Source: Natribaculum luteum (GTDB taxonomy: Archaea > Halobacteriota > Halobacteria > Halobacteriales > Natrialbaceae). From it: a stretch of DNA of 64,000 nucleotides. The stretch lies in the NCBI RefSeq assembly GCF_023008545.1, contig NZ_CP095397.1, positions 310,001 through 374,000 on the forward strand, read 5' to 3'. Every line of letters starts with the position of its first letter. The first letter of the stretch is position 1. A program made the translations under genes and the position numbers. Below, one piece after another: positions 27,628 through 36,619 of the stretch. The notes below the pieces were generated by a model. That model ran no database searches. It saw nothing but the letters and a program-made list of their open reading frames with translations, and had not been told where the DNA came from.

Positions 27628-28464
27628 ATGCCGTCACTTGGAGAGGTCCTGCTCGTCGCGACGATCGCCGGCTGTGCGACCGGTATCGGCGCACTGCCGA
27701 CGCTCGTCACCGACCGGGTGAGCCACCGCGTCTACGACGCTGCGCTCGGACTCGCCGCCGGCGTCATGATCGGCGCGGCGGTGTTCGCTCTCGTCGTTCC
27801 CGGGCTCGACCTCGGCTCGCCCTGGGAGGTCGTCGCCGGCATCGTCCTCGGTGGTGGCTTCCTGCTCGCGGCGAACGAACTCCTCCCGCACCTCCACCTC
27901 CACTTTCGGGGCGAACAGGTCGAGGGAACCGTCGCACTCGAGGAACGAAACCCGGCCGAGGCCATCTCGACGGAACCGCTCGAGATGGCCGAAGACCCGT
28001 ACAGGCCCGCCGACGACCTGCGGCGGGCGATCCTCGTCGGGGCGACGGTGACGATCCACAACGTCCCCGAGGGACTCGCCGTCGGCATCGCGTTCGCCAG
28101 CGGCGAGGCAGGCCTCGGGTTCGCCATCGCGACGGCTATCGCCGTCCAGAACGTCCCCGACGGCTTCGCGATGGCCGTCCCCGCCACGCGCGCCGGCGTC
28201 TCGAAGACGAAGACGCTCCTTTACACGACGATCTCGGGCGGCGTCCCGGAACCGATCGCCGCCGTCGCCGGCTTCGCGCTCGTCGCCGTCGTCACCGATC
28301 TCTTCCCGCTGGCCGCAGGCTTCGCCGCCGGCGCGATGATCGCCGTCGTCTTCCGCGAACTCGTCCCCTCGAGTCACGGCCACGGCTACGCCGACACCGC
28401 GACGGCGGCGTTCGTGCTGGGCTTTGCGGTCATGCTCGTCGTCGATACCGTACTCGCGGTGTGA
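27628..28464 (+). CDS. ZIP-family divalent metal transporter
   Basis: A 278-residue protein with about eight membrane helices. The metal site helices are visible: VTIHNVPEGLAVGIAFASG (H-N-x-P-E-G) in TM4 and AIAVQNVPDGFAMAVPATRA in TM5, where the usual HExxxE-like pattern is changed to QN. A His-containing segment (LLPHLHLHF) in the loop after TM3 may be a metal sensor or relay. ZIP proteins import Zn2+, Fe2+ or Mn2+, or act as carriers with other directions in archaea; the cation is not deducible. Its stop is followed immediately by a family 1 palindromic element. Confidence 0.87.
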   Translation: MPSLGEVLLVATIAGCATGIGALPTLVTDRVSHRVYDAALGLAAGVMIGAAVFALVVPGLDLGSPWEVVAGIVLGGGFLLAANELLPHLHLHFRGEQVEGTVALEERNPAEAISTEPLEMAEDPYRPADDLRRAILVGATVTIHNVPEGLAVGIAFASGEAGLGFAIATAIAVQNVPDGFAMAVPATRAGVSKTKTLLYTTISGGVPEPIAAVAGFALVAVVTDLFPLAAGFAAGAMIAVVFRELVPSSHGHGYADTATAAFVLGFAVMLVVDTVLAV

Positions 28465-28563
28465 TACTGCCGGACAAAACGGGTCACACGCTGATCGCAC
28501 GCGAGACGCCGTCGCCGACGACACACTCGAGTCGCGACCGGGCGTGTACTGACTCGAGCAGTA
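28465..28563 (-). repeat. palindromic intergenic element, family 1, copy 2
   Basis: It starts TACTGCCGGACAAAACGGG on the forward strand directly after the ZIP stop and ends near CAGTACG at 28563, in reverse orientation to the copy at 10214-10320. The most conserved shared parts are the GGACAA end, the CACACG...GATCGCACGCGAGA block and the GTGTACTGAC block. It sits between convergent genes, a position suited to a bidirectional terminator. Confidence 0.65.
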
Positions 28564-28582
28564 CGAGGATCGGTCCGAACGC

Positions 28583-30244
28583 TCAGAGTCGCTTGCTCAC
28601 GTACGGCCCGTCCTGGTGGTAGCCGAGTTTGTTCCGGTAGTACTCCCGCGCGCCGATCCCCGAGATGACGCTGACCTTGTCGTAACCGGCGTCGGCGGCC
28701 AGTTCCTCGGCGCGCTCCATCAGCCGGCGGCCGTAGCCCCTGTGCTGGTGCTGGCCGCTCTCGCCGTCGCTCCCGACGGAGACCTCGGAGCCGTAGACGT
28801 GCAACTCGCGGACGAGTGCGGCGTTCTCGAGTTCCTCTCGGACGGGATCGTTCGGAAATCGCAGGCGACAGAAGCCGACGAGCAGGTCCTTGTCGAAGTC
28901 CTCGAAAGAGATGAAGTGTTCGGTGCCGCCGCAGGCCTCGTAGGTCAGGACGTCGAGTTCGACGTTCTCGGGTTCGGCGTCGTTCATGCCGGCTTCGCGA
29001 CACCGAATGCAGTCACACGACCAGCCGTGGTCGTCCATACGCTGTCGGGCCAGCTGCCGGAGGTTCGACTTCCAGACGCCGGCGTCGATGAAGTCCGCGG
29101 GAATGTCCCGCTGGACGCGCTGGAGGCGGGTGTACCGGGGGATCATCGACTTGATCTCGGCGACGAGTTCCGCGGCTTCCTCGTTGTCGAGGGGCTCGTA
29201 CTCGCCTTTGTGCCACCAGTCGTAGGTCGCGGTGCCCCGCACGATGAGCGTCGGGTAGATCTTCAGGTAGTCGGGCCGCCACTGAGTCGACTCGAACAGC
29301 TCCCGGAAGTCCTCGAGACACATCTCTTTCGACATGCCGGGCTGGCCGGGCATCATGTGGAAGCCGACCTTGAACGCCGAGTCGCGCAGCCGCCGGTTGG
29401 CGTCGATCGACTCGGCGACGCCGTGACCGCGGTGCATCTCGCGGTTGATCCGCTCGTAGGTGGTCTGGACGCCGACCTCGACTTTGGTTCCCCCGAGCTC
29501 GAGCATCCGGTCGATCTGTTCCGGGTCACACCAGTCCGGTTTGGTCTCGAAGGTCGTCCCGATGTTGCGGACGTCCGCCGTCTCGTTTTCGGCGATGACG
29601 TCCTCGACGTACTTCCACTCGTACTCCTCGGGGTCCTGTGCGAAGCTCTCTCCCTCTGCGGGCTCTGGTTCCTTGTCGACGTCGTAGTCGTTCATCGCCT
29701 CGAGCGCGCGCTTGACGAACCACTCCTGGTAGTCGTGGCTGCGGGCGGTCATCGTCCCGCCCATCAGGATCAACTCCACCTTGTCGACGGGGTGGCCGAT
29801 CTCGCGCAACTGCTCGAGTCGCAGCGTCACCTGCCCGTAGGGGTCGTAGTCGTTCTGGACGCCGCGGGCGGCGGCAGGCTCCTCGCCCGTGTAGCTCTGG
29901 GAACTCGAGAACTCCGAGTCCGGTCCGCCGGGACAGTACAGACACTTCCCGTGGGGGCACCGCTCGGGGCTGGTCATGATCGCGACCGGCGAGACGCCCG
30001 AGGCGGTGCGAACCGGCTTGCGCTGGAGGACCGCCTCGAGTTCCTCGCGGCGTTCCTGTGGCGCGTAATCGAGGATCTCGGAGTTCTTGGGCACCTTCGG
30101 CGAGGAGTGTTCCGAACAGGCCTCGAGTTTCGCCGACTCGACCTCGTCGCGCTCGAGTTCTCCCTCGAGAATCCGCTCGACGAGCGTCTCGCAGACCCGT
30201 TCGAACGCCTCGGATTCGGTCGGATCGGGCGTCTCGGTACTCAC
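28583..30244 (-). CDS. elp3: Elp3 radical-SAM/GNAT tRNA uridine-34 modification enzyme
   Basis: A 553-residue protein. The radical-SAM cluster motif is CPHGKCLYC (Cys96, Cys101, Cys104), followed by the TIM-barrel signatures VELILMGGTMTARSHDYQEW and KVEVGVQTTYERINREMHRG. The C-terminal GNAT domain has the acetyl-CoA loop RGYGRRLMERAEELA. Archaeal Elp3 alone forms the cm5U34 modification in anticodons by joining acetyl-CoA to uridine through a radical route. It is slightly longer than bacterial homologues because of an acidic insert near residue 175 (EPEPAEGESFAQDPEEYEWK). It is probably monocistronic. Confidence 0.95.
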   Translation of the reverse strand: MSTETPDPTESEAFERVCETLVERILEGELERDEVESAKLEACSEHSSPKVPKNSEILDYAPQERREELEAVLQRKPVRTASGVSPVAIMTSPERCPHGKCLYCPGGPDSEFSSSQSYTGEEPAAARGVQNDYDPYGQVTLRLEQLREIGHPVDKVELILMGGTMTARSHDYQEWFVKRALEAMNDYDVDKEPEPAEGESFAQDPEEYEWKYVEDVIAENETADVRNIGTTFETKPDWCDPEQIDRMLELGGTKVEVGVQTTYERINREMHRGHGVAESIDANRRLRDSAFKVGFHMMPGQPGMSKEMCLEDFRELFESTQWRPDYLKIYPTLIVRGTATYDWWHKGEYEPLDNEEAAELVAEIKSMIPRYTRLQRVQRDIPADFIDAGVWKSNLRQLARQRMDDHGWSCDCIRCREAGMNDAEPENVELDVLTYEACGGTEHFISFEDFDKDLLVGFCRLRFPNDPVREELENAALVRELHVYGSEVSVGSDGESGQHQHRGYGRRLMERAEELAADAGYDKVSVISGIGAREYYRNKLGYHQDGPYVSKRL

Positions 30245-30316
30245 TGTAGGTGTTTCGTCACCGTCGGCGAATAAGCGTGTCGGACTCGCGACCGGTCGCG
30301 GAACGTTCGACCGCGC

Positions 30317-30820
30317 TCAGACCTCGACGTACTCGAACACGTCGCCGCCCTCCTCGAACGCGACGATCGACAGCGGGTCGTCGCCGCGCGGACCCATTCC
30401 CGGCGAGTACTTGGACATTCCCGGCGCGGCGATCCCTCGCACCGCTGGCTCCTCCTCGAAGAGCCGTTCGATCGCCTCGAGCGGAACGTGACCCTCCACG
30501 AGGTAGTCGCCGAACTCGATCGTATGACAGCTCCAGGCGTCCTGTGGGACCGCCAGGTCGCGTTTGACCGTCTCGGGGTCGGCCGTCTCCTCGAGTTCGA
30601 CGGCGAATCCGTGGTCGTCCAGGTAATCGGCGTAGGCCGAACAACAGCCACAGCTCGGGTCGTGGTGCTGAACGACGGTCGTGACCGGGATGGTCCCCGA
30701 CCACGTCCAGTCGTCGTTCGGTTCGTCGGCGCGTTCGTCGCTCCCACCGAGACAGCCACTAACGGCGGAGAGCGTGATCGCCGTCCCGGCCGAACACAGC
30801 TTCCGTCGCGAAATTCGCAT
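30317..30820 (-). CDS. DUF411 lipoprotein, probable metal binder
   Basis: A 167-residue protein from the ATG at 30818-30820, chosen because it exposes a Tat-like lipoprotein signal: twin Arg in MRISRRKLCSAGTAITLS, then lipobox SGCLGG. The mature part has the DUF411 signature HHDPSCGCCSAYADYL, a metal-type CxCC cluster, and WSCHTIEFGDYLVEGHVP further on. DUF411 proteins are often encoded with copper-handling genes, and the Cys/His pattern suits copper or another soft metal. The cellular place would be the outer face of the membrane. No copper genes are adjacent here. It is divergent from the mrp operon. Confidence 0.83.
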   Translation of the reverse strand: MRISRRKLCSAGTAITLSAVSGCLGGSDERADEPNDDWTWSGTIPVTTVVQHHDPSCGCCSAYADYLDDHGFAVELEETADPETVKRDLAVPQDAWSCHTIEFGDYLVEGHVPLEAIERLFEEEPAVRGIAAPGMSKYSPGMGPRGDDPLSIVAFEEGGDVFEYVEV

Positions 30821-30959
30821 ACGATCGAGGTCGCGAGTGACGTACATATAGCGTGCGATCGACTCACGCGAGCGGTCGGGCTTCGAGCGTCGGTCGCCGG
30901 CGGAGATACGCGCTCGGGTGAATCGTTAAGGCGAACCTGCTGGTATGCCTAGGGAGTGA

Positions 30960-33314
30960 ATGAGTCCGGACCTATCGATCGTTCTTCTGGCCGTCGGGCT
31001 ACCGTTCGTGATCGCGATCGCGACGCCGTTTCTGTTCCGCGTGCTCGGCGAACACACGGGGTACGCCGGTGCACTCGTCGCGCTGACGACGTTCGGCCTG
31101 CTCGGTTCGCAGTTCGGCGCCGACGGGACGGTCGCGCTGTCGTGGATTCCCACACTCGAGGTCGCGCTTCGCTTTACGGTCGACGGCTGGGCGCTGCTGT
31201 TCGCCCTGTTCGCGAGCGGCATCGGGGTGCTGATCTTCCTCTACTCGCCCGCGTACATGCACGGCGAGTCGGGGCTGATCAGGTACTACGCGGCGCTGCT
31301 CACGTTCATGGGCTCGATCGTCGGGGTCGCGCTGGCCGCCGACCTGATCGCGCTCTTCCTGTTCTGGGAACTCACCAGCCTCTCGTCGTTCGTGCTGATC
31401 GGCTTCTACACCGCCGACGACTCCTCGCAGTACGCCGCCCGGATGTCGATGCTCGTCACGGTCGGTGGCGGACTGTTCTTGCTCGTCGGGTTGCTGTTGC
31501 TCGCGTCGGTCGCTGGCGACGTACTCGGCGGATCCGCGTTCGACCTCGCGGCGATCCTCGCGAACGCCGACGAGATGCAAGCCGCGCTTCGCGACCGGGG
31601 ACTCTTCGTGCCAGTGTTGGCGATGATCGCCGTCGGTGCGGCGACGAAGTCGGCCCAGGTGCCGGTCCACTTCTGGCTGCCGAACGCGATGGCAGCGCCG
31701 ACGCCCGTCTCGGCGTTTCTCCACTCCGCGACGATGGTGAAAGTCGGCGTCTACCTGCTCGGACGGCTGCGGCCGCTGCTCGTGAGCCACGAGTGGACGC
31801 TACTGTTCGCGACCCTCGGGCTGGCGACGATGACGATCTGTGCGATCCTCGCCGTCGCCGCGACGGACATCAAGGAGTTGCTCGCCTACTCGACGGCGAG
31901 CCACCTCGGGCTGATGGTCGCCGGCTTTGGCTTCGCGTCGGCGGTCGGCGCGGAGGCGGGCGTCTTCCACCTGTTCAACCACGCGCTGTTCAAGGCGTCG
32001 CTGTTTCTCGTCGCCGGCATCGTCGCCCACGAGGCGGGAACGCGCCGGATCGACGACCTCGGCGGCCTTCGCCACGACCTCCCGGTGACGGCGGCCGTGA
32101 CGGCGGTCGCCGCGCTCAGTATGGCCGGAATTCCGCCGTTCAACGGCTTCTACTCGAAGGAACTGCTCTTCGAGGCGACCGTCGAGGCCGCCCACGAACT
32201 CGGGACGGTCGGCTGGCTCTACCCGGCGGTCGCCGCGTTCGCGAGTATCTTCACCGTCCTCTACTCGCTGCGATTTCTCGGGCTCTTCTTCGGTAGCCGA
32301 CCCGACGGGCTGGGCGACGTCCACCGACCGCCGGTGACGATGCTCCTTCCACCGGCCCTGCTCGCGGCGGCCGCCGCCGTCGTGAGCGTCGATCCCGAAC
32401 TGGCCGTTCGAACGATCGTCCAGTCGGCCGTCGACGTGACGGCCACCGAGGCTCACGAGATGCACGTCGGCCTCCCGACGAGCGTCTCGCCGGCCGTCGG
32501 CATGAGCGCCGTCGCGATCGGCGTGGGCGCCGCCGCGTACCCCTCGTACGACCGTCTCCACCGGGGGGTCCGTTCGATCCCGGCCGCCGTGCCGCCGATC
32601 GGCGCGAACTGGTGGTACGACGCCGTCGTCGGTGGACTCGACGGGGCGAGCACTCGAGTCGCGAATCGGGTTCACAACGGCCACCTCAGGACGTACGCGA
32701 CGTGGACGTTCGCCACCACCTGCGTCCTCGCACTCGCCGGGTTCGCCGCGGCGCACGTCGCGATTCCGACGATCGTCGCGTTCGACGTGTCGCTGGCGAT
32801 CGCACTCGTCTTGCTCGTCGCCGTCGTCGCCACGCTCGCGGTGGCGATCGCACCCACGCACGTCACCGGCGTCCTCACGCTCTCGATCCTCGGGTTCATG
32901 GTCGCCATCGTCTACATCCTCGCCAGCGCGCCCGACCTCGCGTTGACCCAGCTCGTCGTCGAGACGCTCGTCCTCCTCATCTTCCTGCTGGTGATCGAGG
33001 AGCTACCCACCTATCCCGGGGGAAAACTGGCGACACCGACCGTCGGCCGCGACGCCGCCGTCTCCGCTCTCGTCGGCGTGACTGCTTTTCTCACGATCGT
33101 CCTCACGACCGACGCTCGCCCGGACGGTGCGACCTCGAGCGCGCGCTACTACGTCCAGAATGCTGTCGACGAGGGCGGCGGGACGAACGTCGTGAACGTA
33201 ATCCTCGTCGACTTCCGCGGCTTCGACACGATGGGCGAGCTAATCGTCGTCTCGATCGCCGCGATCTCGGTGCTGACGCTGCTCGTCATGCGCTCGCGAG
33301 GTGAGTCGGAGTGA
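30960..33314 (+). CDS. mrpA: Mrp Na+/H+ antiporter subunit A
   Basis: A 784-residue polytopic protein starting at ATG 30960 after a GGGAG site. The NuoL/ND5-like core is clear, with the conserved Lys in proton-pump helices, LFWELTSLSSFVLIGFY, and PVHFWLPNAMAAPTPVSAFL with HSATMVKVGVYLL. From about residue 600 a MbhE/DUF4040-like extension follows (ILASAPDLALTQLVVETLVL), as in full-length MrpA. Together with subunits B to G it forms a multi-protein Na+(K+)/H+ antiporter important for alkali and salt tolerance. It is first gene of a tightly packed operon. Confidence 0.95.
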   Translation: MSPDLSIVLLAVGLPFVIAIATPFLFRVLGEHTGYAGALVALTTFGLLGSQFGADGTVALSWIPTLEVALRFTVDGWALLFALFASGIGVLIFLYSPAYMHGESGLIRYYAALLTFMGSIVGVALAADLIALFLFWELTSLSSFVLIGFYTADDSSQYAARMSMLVTVGGGLFLLVGLLLLASVAGDVLGGSAFDLAAILANADEMQAALRDRGLFVPVLAMIAVGAATKSAQVPVHFWLPNAMAAPTPVSAFLHSATMVKVGVYLLGRLRPLLVSHEWTLLFATLGLATMTICAILAVAATDIKELLAYSTASHLGLMVAGFGFASAVGAEAGVFHLFNHALFKASLFLVAGIVAHEAGTRRIDDLGGLRHDLPVTAAVTAVAALSMAGIPPFNGFYSKELLFEATVEAAHELGTVGWLYPAVAAFASIFTVLYSLRFLGLFFGSRPDGLGDVHRPPVTMLLPPALLAAAAAVVSVDPELAVRTIVQSAVDVTATEAHEMHVGLPTSVSPAVGMSAVAIGVGAAAYPSYDRLHRGVRSIPAAVPPIGANWWYDAVVGGLDGASTRVANRVHNGHLRTYATWTFATTCVLALAGFAAAHVAIPTIVAFDVSLAIALVLLVAVVATLAVAIAPTHVTGVLTLSILGFMVAIVYILASAPDLALTQLVVETLVLLIFLLVIEELPTYPGGKLATPTVGRDAAVSALVGVTAFLTIVLTTDARPDGATSSARYYVQNAVDEGGGTNVVNVILVDFRGFDTMGELIVVSIAAISVLTLLVMRSRGESE

Positions 33315-33375
33315 CGGACTCTCTGACTGCCCAAAAGCGATCCGTTGATGACGGTCGCCGCCGGAGGTGGCAGCC

Positions 33376-33840
33376 GTGACGACTGTCATCATGCGGACGA
33401 CCGCTCGAGCGATCGTTCCGATCATCCTGGTCGTCTCGATCTCGCTTTTCATCGAAGGACACAACCTCCCCGGCGGCGGGTTCATCGGCGGCGTCCTCAC
33501 CACGACGGCGTTCGCGATCATCTACGTCACCTTCGGCCTGGACTTCCTCGAGCGGGGCGTGTTCGGGCGCGACCCCGACGCCGAACTACGGCCCACTCGA
33601 GAACGCATCGTCGACGTCTATCGGCGAGTGTTCGCCGTCGGCCTCGCCATCGCGGTCGCGAGCGGACTGGTACCGCTCGCGCTCGGCTACCCCTTCCTCA
33701 GTCAGTCGTTCGTCGTCCTCGAAGGAGTGCCACTCTACGACCACCTCGAGGTGGCGAGCGCGCTCGCGTTCGACTTCGGCGTCTACTGCGTCGTCGTCGG
33801 CGGCCTGCTGACGATCCTCTCGGTGGTGGGTGCCGAATGA
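33376..33840 (+). CDS. mrpB: Mrp Na+/H+ antiporter subunit B
   Basis: A 154-residue protein. GTG 33376 is preferred because a GGAGG lies 8 bases before it; GTG 33367 and ATG 33391 are alternatives. Four helices are present with the MnhB signature HNLPGGGFIGGVLTTTAFA near residue 30. A 61-base gap separates mrpA from mrpB, unlike the overlapping junctions elsewhere. That gap carries a 22-codon frame that overlaps both genes by four bases. The stop overlaps the mrpC start (ATGA). MrpB is needed for assembly of the antiporter complex. Confidence 0.9.
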   Translation: MTTVIMRTTARAIVPIILVVSISLFIEGHNLPGGGFIGGVLTTTAFAIIYVTFGLDFLERGVFGRDPDAELRPTRERIVDVYRRVFAVGLAIAVASGLVPLALGYPFLSQSFVVLEGVPLYDHLEVASALAFDFGVYCVVVGGLLTILSVVGAE

Positions 33841-34190
33841 CGGCGTTCGTTCTCGCGGTCGCCGTCGGCGCGCTGTTCGCGCTCGGCACGTTCCTGATCC
33901 TCCAGCGCGAACTGATCCGCGTCGTCTGGGGACTGGTAATCGTCAGCCAGGCGGCGAACGTCTACCTGCTGGCGATGGGCGAGATCGTCCCGGGGTCGTT
34001 CGAGTCGGTCCCCGTCCTCGCGGGTCACGGCGAACCCGGATCGGGAACGACCGATCCACTGGTGCAGGCGCTCGTGTTGACGGCCATCGTCATCGGCTTC
34101 GGCATGACCGCGTTCGCACTCGTGTTGAGCTACCGGGTCTACGAGGAACACGATACGCTCGACGTCACGAAACTGGGTGATCGCGAGTGA
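33837..34190 (+). CDS. mrpC: Mrp Na+/H+ antiporter subunit C
   Basis: A 117-residue NuoK-like subunit with three helices. The first helix pair contains FLILQRELIRVVWGLVIVSQ and ANVYLLAMG, the second VQALVLTAIVIGFGMTAFAL; the Glu in LQRELIR and the last helix match the NuoK family. It overlaps mrpB (ATGA) and mrpD (GTGA) by four bases each, so translation is probably coupled. In the complex it helps form the proton half-channel next to MrpA and MrpD. Confidence 0.93.
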   Translation: MTAFVLAVAVGALFALGTFLILQRELIRVVWGLVIVSQAANVYLLAMGEIVPGSFESVPVLAGHGEPGSGTTDPLVQALVLTAIVIGFGMTAFALVLSYRVYEEHDTLDVTKLGDRE

Positions 34191-35770
34191 CCGGCGTCGT
34201 CGTCGCCCCGATGCTCGTCGCCCTCCTCACGGCCGTGGTGACGCTGTTGCTCCGTCAGCGGGTTCGCGCTCGAGTTGTCGTCAGCGTCGCGGGCGGACTC
34301 GGGTACGCGCTCGCGGTCGCGGCGCTTTGCTGGCAGGTCGTCCTCGCGCCGGACGCGCCGGGAATCGCGACCTACCAGGTCGGCGACTGGCCGGCACCGT
34401 ACGGCATCACGCTCGTCGCCGACGGGCTGTCGGCGTTCATGCTGGCGATGGTCGCCACGGTCGCGGCGGCGGCGACCGTCTTCTCGGCGCGGTACGTTCC
34501 GTCGTCCGAGCGGCGGACGTTCTACCATCCGCTGTTTCACTTCCTGTTGCTCGGCGTCACCGGGTCGTTTCTCACCGGCGACCTGTTCAACCTGTTCGTC
34601 TGGTTCGAGGTGATGTTGATGACCAGTTACGTCTTCGTCGCCTTCTACGGCGGCCCCCTCCACACGCGCGCAGCGTTCTGGTACGTCTCGCTCAACCTCG
34701 TGGCGAGTGCCGTCTTCTTGCTCGCGGTCGGGGGTCTCTACGCGACGGTCGGCACGCTCAACATGGCCGACATGGCGCGGCGACTGGCCGAGCCAGCGGC
34801 CTACGGCATCGACACCCGTCCGACAGTCGGACTGCTGGCGCTGTTGCTCTCCGTGTTCGCGCTCAAGGCAGGGCTCGTCCCGTTCCAGTTCTGGATCCCG
34901 ACGGCCTACCGGGCGGCACCGCCGCCGGTGACCGCGCTCCTCGCCGCCGCGAGCAAGAAGGTCGGCATCTACGCGATCGTCCGGGTCTCGTTTACGGTGT
35001 TCGCCGACGCGGCCGTCGTCGTCCGACTCCCGGGGATCGAACCCACGACGCCACTCGCGTTCGTCGGGGCCGTACTGTTCGTCATGGCCACCGGCAGCAT
35101 CCTCGTCGGCGGCCTCGGCGCGATCGACCGCGACTCCCTCGAGGGCGTCCTCGCGTACTCGAGCATCGGGCAGGTCGGCTTTATCGCCGTTCCAGTCGCG
35201 GTCGCGGCGACGACGACGGCACCCGGGCTCCGCCGGTTCGCGATCCTCGCAGCGCTGGTGTACGCGCTCAACCACTCGCTGGCCAAGGGGCTGCTGTTTC
35301 TCGCGGCCGGGACGGTCAGACACGCGACCGGAACGATCCGATTCGACGGGTTAGGTGGGCTGGCCAGGCACTTTCCCACCCTCTCCGGGACGTTCCTGCT
35401 CGGTGCGCTCTCGCTCGTCGGCATCCCGCCACTGTCGGGGTTCTTCGGCAAGTTCCTCGTGTTCGACGCCGCGGTTCGGGCGGACGCGTCGGCCGTGATC
35501 GCGCTCTTGCTCGTCGGATCGCTGCTGACGATCGCCTACGCGACGCGGGCGTGGAACCGCGGCTTCTGGGGTGCCCGCTCGCCGACTGTCGAAGACGCCA
35601 CGATCGACCCGGTACAGGTGGCCGTCCTCGTCGCCCTCGCGACCGTGATCCTCGCGGTCGGCGTCGGGTTCGACCCGATCTACCGGTTCGCGGACGCCGC
35701 CGCCGGGGCCGCACTCGACGCGGAGACCTACGTCGACGCCGTCGCGCCGCGGGGAGGTGAGAGCGGATGA
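34187..35770 (+). CDS. mrpD: Mrp Na+/H+ antiporter subunit D
   Basis: A 527-residue NuoM/N-like subunit from GTG 34187. It carries the pump helix motifs LFNLFVWFEVMLMTSYVFVA, FQFWIPTAYRAAPPPVTALL and AASKKVGIYAIVRVS, and the helix-breaking LNHSLAKGLLFLAAG. It is homologous to MrpA but lacks the C-terminal MbhE-like extension. With MrpA it supplies the ion-translocating channels. Start and stop overlap mrpC and mrpE. Confidence 0.95.
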   Translation: MTGVVVAPMLVALLTAVVTLLLRQRVRARVVVSVAGGLGYALAVAALCWQVVLAPDAPGIATYQVGDWPAPYGITLVADGLSAFMLAMVATVAAAATVFSARYVPSSERRTFYHPLFHFLLLGVTGSFLTGDLFNLFVWFEVMLMTSYVFVAFYGGPLHTRAAFWYVSLNLVASAVFLLAVGGLYATVGTLNMADMARRLAEPAAYGIDTRPTVGLLALLLSVFALKAGLVPFQFWIPTAYRAAPPPVTALLAAASKKVGIYAIVRVSFTVFADAAVVVRLPGIEPTTPLAFVGAVLFVMATGSILVGGLGAIDRDSLEGVLAYSSIGQVGFIAVPVAVAATTTAPGLRRFAILAALVYALNHSLAKGLLFLAAGTVRHATGTIRFDGLGGLARHFPTLSGTFLLGALSLVGIPPLSGFFGKFLVFDAAVRADASAVIALLLVGSLLTIAYATRAWNRGFWGARSPTVEDATIDPVQVAVLVALATVILAVGVGFDPIYRFADAAAGAALDAETYVDAVAPRGGESG

Positions 35771-36336
35771 ACGTCCGAACCTGGCCGATCGCGGGGATCG
35801 TCTTCGCCGTGCTGTGGGTGTTCGTCCGCGGCATCGAACTGTCGCCGGCCGCGATCGTCGGCCAGTTCCTCGCCGGTCTCGTCGTCGGCCTGCCGGTCGC
35901 GTTCGTCTTCCGGCGACTGTACGTAAAGCGCGTGGACCTCCGGCAAACTGTCCATGGACTCCCCTTCGTCGGCCTGTACTTTCTGGCGTTTACCTACGAG
36001 GTCGTCCGCGCGAACGTCGACGTCGCCTACCGCGTCCTCGCCCCCGGGACGCAGATCGATCCGGAGGTCATCGCGATCCCGCTTCGCGTCGAGACCGACC
36101 TCGCGATCACCACCCTCGCGAACAGCATCACGATCACGCCAGGAACGGTCACGCTGGACCACGAACCCGACGCGAACGAACTGTACGTCCACGTCATCGA
36201 CGGTACCGACCTCGAGTCGACCGTCGAACCGATCCACCGATGGGAAGACTACGCACTCGAGATATTCGACGAACGGCTGTCCCCGGACGATCCGCCGGGC
36301 GAGATCCGCAGCACTGGAGAGGAGACCGATGACTGA
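35767..36336 (+). CDS. mrpE: Mrp Na+/H+ antiporter subunit E
   Basis: A 189-residue protein with two N-terminal membrane helices (IAGIVFAVLWVFVRGIEL and QFLAGLVVGLPVAFVF). A soluble domain follows with the MnhE hallmark LANSITITPGTVTLD near residue 118 and an extended acidic tail. MrpE has no complex I counterpart and is thought to support complex assembly. It starts within the mrpD stop (ATGA) and its end overlaps mrpF by eight bases. Confidence 0.93.
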   Translation: MNVRTWPIAGIVFAVLWVFVRGIELSPAAIVGQFLAGLVVGLPVAFVFRRLYVKRVDLRQTVHGLPFVGLYFLAFTYEVVRANVDVAYRVLAPGTQIDPEVIAIPLRVETDLAITTLANSITITPGTVTLDHEPDANELYVHVIDGTDLESTVEPIHRWEDYALEIFDERLSPDDPPGEIRSTGEETDD

Positions 36337-36619
36337 GGCCACACCCGCCTTCCTCGAGACGACGATCAACGCGGCGCTGATCCTCGTCAGCGGGCTCTGT
36401 GTCCTCTGTGGCTACCGCGTCATCCGGGGGCCGACGATCCCGGATCGAGTGGTCGCACTGGACGCCATCGCGACCAACGTGGTCGCGATCGCCACGCTGT
36501 TTGCCCTCCTGACGGGGCGCGGGCTGTTTATCACCGTCAGTCTCGTACTCGCGATCATCGGCTTCATCGCGACGGTCGCCGTCGCGAAGTACATCATCGA
36601 GGGAGAGGTGATCGAATGA
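36329..36619 (+). CDS. mrpF: Mrp Na+/H+ antiporter subunit F
   Basis: A 96-residue subunit starting at ATG 36329, eight bases inside mrpE. Three membrane helices are present, with the conserved VIRGPTIPDRVVALDAIATN loop (Asp in DRVVALD is the key acidic residue of the family) and FIATVAVAKYIIEGEVIE at the end. The frame extends far upstream, but only as an overlap with mrpE. MrpF belongs to the Mrp-specific part of the antiporter. Its stop overlaps mrpG (ATGA). Confidence 0.92.
   Translation: MTEATPAFLETTINAALILVSGLCVLCGYRVIRGPTIPDRVVALDAIATNVVAIATLFALLTGRGLFITVSLVLAIIGFIATVAVAKYIIEGEVIE

Noticed and set aside
28616..30274. 552-codon plus-strand frame over elp3
   Set aside because: Antisense shadow; elp3 on the minus strand has all radical-SAM and GNAT motifs.
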